Source of the DNA: Natronohydrobacter sp.
GTDB taxonomy: Bacteria; Pseudomonadota; Alphaproteobacteria; Rhodobacterales; Rhodobacteraceae
Direction: 5' to 3'
DNA length: 8,625 nt
Assembly: GCA_007116445.1 (NCBI GenBank)
Contig: SKIM01000171.1
Coordinates: 1 to 8,625 of the forward strand
Below the pieces are notes generated by a model that was not told the origin of the DNA, ran no database searches, and was given only the letters and a program-made list of their open reading frames with translations. How positions within the stretch are numbered: the first letter of the stretch is position 1; the number at the start of each line of letters is the position of its first letter. The position numbers and the translations under genes were made by a program. Positions 6,632 through 8,625 of this stretch are shown piece after piece.

Positions 6632-8625
6632 ACCCGCCCGCGCTGCGCGCGCAGCATCGCCAGCGCGCCGATAACCCAGACGACCCCCAGCGCCAGCGCC
6701 GTGCCGCCGATGAACAGGATGAATGCGGCGCGCATGCCGCCCTCTGCCCCGCCATTGATCTCAGCCAGCAGCGCAGTGCCAAGCGTGGCCGCGAACCACA
6801 GCGCGACCAGCACCGCCGCAGCCAGCGGGACCAGCGCGATCCCGCGCGCAGGCCGCGACAGCGCACGGCGCAGCGACGTCATCTGGCGGCTGATGTCATG
6901 CCCGATGGCCAGCATCGCGGGCACCAAGAGCAGCACGATGAACATCCCGAAGCCCAGCCCATAGACCAGCGTGATGACTGTGGGTTTCAGGAAGGCAGCC
7001 TGCGTCGAATTCTCGAACATCAGCGGCGCAAGGCCCAGAACCGTGGTCAGCGTGGTCAGCAGCACCGGCCGCAGCCGGTCGCAGGCGGCATCGATGATCG
7101 ACGGGATCAACCCGCGCTCGCGGGCATATTGATCGACCGTCGTGACCAACACGATGGAATCGTTGATGATGATCCCGGCCATGCCGATCATACCGACGAC
7201 CGAGAACATCGACAGCGCCATGTCCCAGCTCAGATGGCCCTGGATGACCCCGATCAGGCCGAAGGGAATAACCGCCATGACCACCATTGGCCGCAACCAG
7301 CTTGAGAACACCCAGGCGAGCGTCAGATAGATCAGTATCATGCACAGCGTAAGCCCGATGGCCGCGTCGGACATGAATTCGCGCTCCTGCTCGGCCTGCC
7401 CGGACAGCCGCGTCGTGACGCCGAATTCGGACTCCAGATCGGGCAGGATGACTTCGGTCATCAGGCGCGTGACTTCGCGGGCGCGGGCCGGGTCATCCTC
7501 GGACAGATCACCTGTGACTGTGACCACGCGTACTCCGTTTTCACGCCGGATCAGCGAAAAGCCCTGCCGGTCAGAGACGGAAACCACATCGCCCAGCGGC
7601 ACAAAACTGCCTGAGCCCGTGCGCATCATCATGCTGTCGAGGAAATCTTCGGCGCGCTCGGCGCTCGGAACCTCGACCCGGATGCGGCCTGTGCGCAACC
7701 CGTCGGGGAAACTCGCAGCCTCGATCCCCGAGAGGCGATTGCGCAGATCGCGCGACAGCCCGTCAATGGTGAAGCCCAGCGCCTGTCCCTGTGGGGTCAG
7801 CTGCAGGATCCACTCCTGCTTGTCATAGGGCAGATTGTCTTCCAGACCAGTGATCTCAGGGAAGGGCGCGAGGGCTGTGCGCAGCGATTCTGCCGCCGCT
7901 TTCAGCGTTGCGGCATCGCCACCGCTCAGTTCAACTGACAGCGTGTCGCCGCCCGGCCCCTGCCCCCATGAGCGGAAACTGAACTCCTCCATGCGCGGAT
8001 GTGGCTGCACCTCGTCCTGCAGTGCCGAGGCGAAGGCAAAGGACGACAAGCTGCGGAAATCGGCATCAACCAAATCGATGGTGATCGAGCCCAGAAGATC
8101 GCCGTCCTTGTTCTCTGCCGAGGCGAGCGCGCGCCCGGTATGCCCGCCGAGCTCCGTCATGGAAAAGATCACCGGGTTGGTGCCGCTCTCGGCTTCCAGC
8201 CGGGCGGCCAGCGCATCCGTCGCGCGCTGCAATTCGCGCAATGCCTCGCGCGTATCCTCGCGCGTTGCACCGTCCACCATCACGATATTGCCGGTGATCG
8301 AGCCCTGTTCAGGAGCCACGAAGAACCGAAACGGCAGATCGCCGCGCACAAGATGCGACATCTGCACAGCCAGCAGCGCAATCAGCGCGGCCACGACCGG
8401 ATAGCGCGCGGCGATGACCAAATGCATCAGCGGGCGGAAGGCGCGCGCGCGCAGCCATTGAAAGCCGCGATTGACCTGGCGCGAAGGCCAGTCATACCAG
8501 CGTTCCCGCGCCCCGCTGGCAATGGCGTGATACATATGGTTGGGCAGGATCAGGAAACATTCGACCAGCGAGGCGATCAGCACGGCGATCACCGTCAGCG
8601 GAATATCCGCGATCAGCGTGCCGAA
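6607..8625 (-). CDS. RND-family efflux permease (AcrB/HAE-type), N-terminal part missing
   Basis: This is an inner-membrane proton-driven pump subunit, normally working with a periplasmic adaptor and an outer-membrane channel to expel drugs or other hydrophobic compounds. The frame stays open to the right edge, so the 672 visible residues are the C-terminal half or more. They show a transmembrane segment (about 9-28), TM7 (about 74-91), a large periplasmic porter/docking domain (about 92-411) and a block of five helices (about 418-576). That block includes the RND signature GMAGIIINDSIVLV (481-494). A tail of about 90 residues with two more hydrophobic segments (about 594-621 and 630-657) follows the usual end. 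The GTG at 8590-8592 is not the start: the codons before it encode normal RND sequence. Adaptor genes, if linked, would lie beyond 8625. Confidence 0.96.
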   Translation of the reverse strand, partial: FGTLIADIPLTVIAVLIASLVECFLILPNHMYHAIASGARERWYDWPSRQVNRGFQWLRARAFRPLMHLVIAARYPVVAALIALLAVQMSHLVRGDLPFRFFVAPEQGSITGNIVMVDGATREDTREALRELQRATDALAARLEAESGTNPVIFSMTELGGHTGRALASAENKDGDLLGSITIDLVDADFRSLSSFAFASALQDEVQPHPRMEEFSFRSWGQGPGGDTLSVELSGGDAATLKAAAESLRTALAPFPEITGLEDNLPYDKQEWILQLTPQGQALGFTIDGLSRDLRNRLSGIEAASFPDGLRTGRIRVEVPSAERAEDFLDSMMMRTGSGSFVPLGDVVSVSDRQGFSLIRRENGVRVVTVTGDLSEDDPARAREVTRLMTEVILPDLESEFGVTTRLSGQAEQEREFMSDAAIGLTLCMILIYLTLAWVFSSWLRPMVVMAVIPFGLIGVIQGHLSWDMALSMFSVVGMIGMAGIIINDSIVLVTTVDQYARERGLIPSIIDAACDRLRPVLLTTLTTVLGLAPLMFENSTQAAFLKPTVITLVYGLGFGMFIVLLLVPAMLAIGHDISRQMTSLRRALSRPARGIALVPLAAAVLVALWFAATLGTALLAEINGGAEGGMRAAFILFIGGTALALGVVWVIGALAMLRAQRGRVQSEMTQP

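Noticed and set aside
6613..7305. 230-residue + strand frame opposite the RND gene, rich in Arg, Gln, Asp and His
   Set aside because: It is the antisense of membrane-helix codons, which yields charged repetitive sequence, and shows no independent signals.

Overview
This is an ordinary stretch of chromosome from a GC-rich alphaproteobacterium. It most likely belongs to the Rhodobacterales (Rhodobacter/Roseobacter-type), judging from the style of HemF, PanB/PanC, FtsY, YqgE and the short AlkB-like oxygenase. The genus cannot be fixed from the sequence alone. Nine protein genes fill almost the whole window. I see no rRNA, tRNA, CRISPR array, insertion sequence, phage gene or plasmid gene.

Layout, left to right. 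(1) The 3' end of hemF (aerobic coproporphyrinogen III oxidase, heme synthesis) runs on + from the window edge to 567. (2) panC and panB (620-2298, +) overlap by four bases and form a pantothenate (vitamin B5/CoA precursor) operon. (3) A gene-free interval of about 120 bp (2299-2418) has lower GC and two copies of a 7-mer; it separates convergent genes. (4) On the - strand, an AlkB-type membrane diiron oxygenase (2826-3860) is followed by a small secreted four-cysteine protein of unknown function (2419-2829), with an ATGA start/stop overlap. (5) ftsY (3984-5087, +), the signal recognition particle receptor, is divergent from the oxygenase gene. (6) yqgE/algH (5078-5656, -) converges on ftsY and overlaps its end by 10 bp. 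(7) A secreted stand-alone DsbD N-terminal-like protein (5828-6631, +) is divergent from yqgE. (8) A large RND-family efflux permease (6607-8625, -) converges on it with a 25 bp overlap and runs off the right edge without its N-terminal part.

The genes do not form one pathway. They are housekeeping functions (heme, pantothenate, membrane-protein targeting) plus envelope functions (redox domain protein, efflux pump, lipid or hydrocarbon oxidation). Packing is tight: two ATGA couplings, two overlapping convergent gene ends and short divergent control regions. I found no convincing new biological system. The points most worth a second look are the non-canonical histidine boxes of the AlkB-like protein and its coupled secreted partner, the extra two-helix C-terminal tail and altered proton-relay position of the RND pump, and the low-GC interval after panB.
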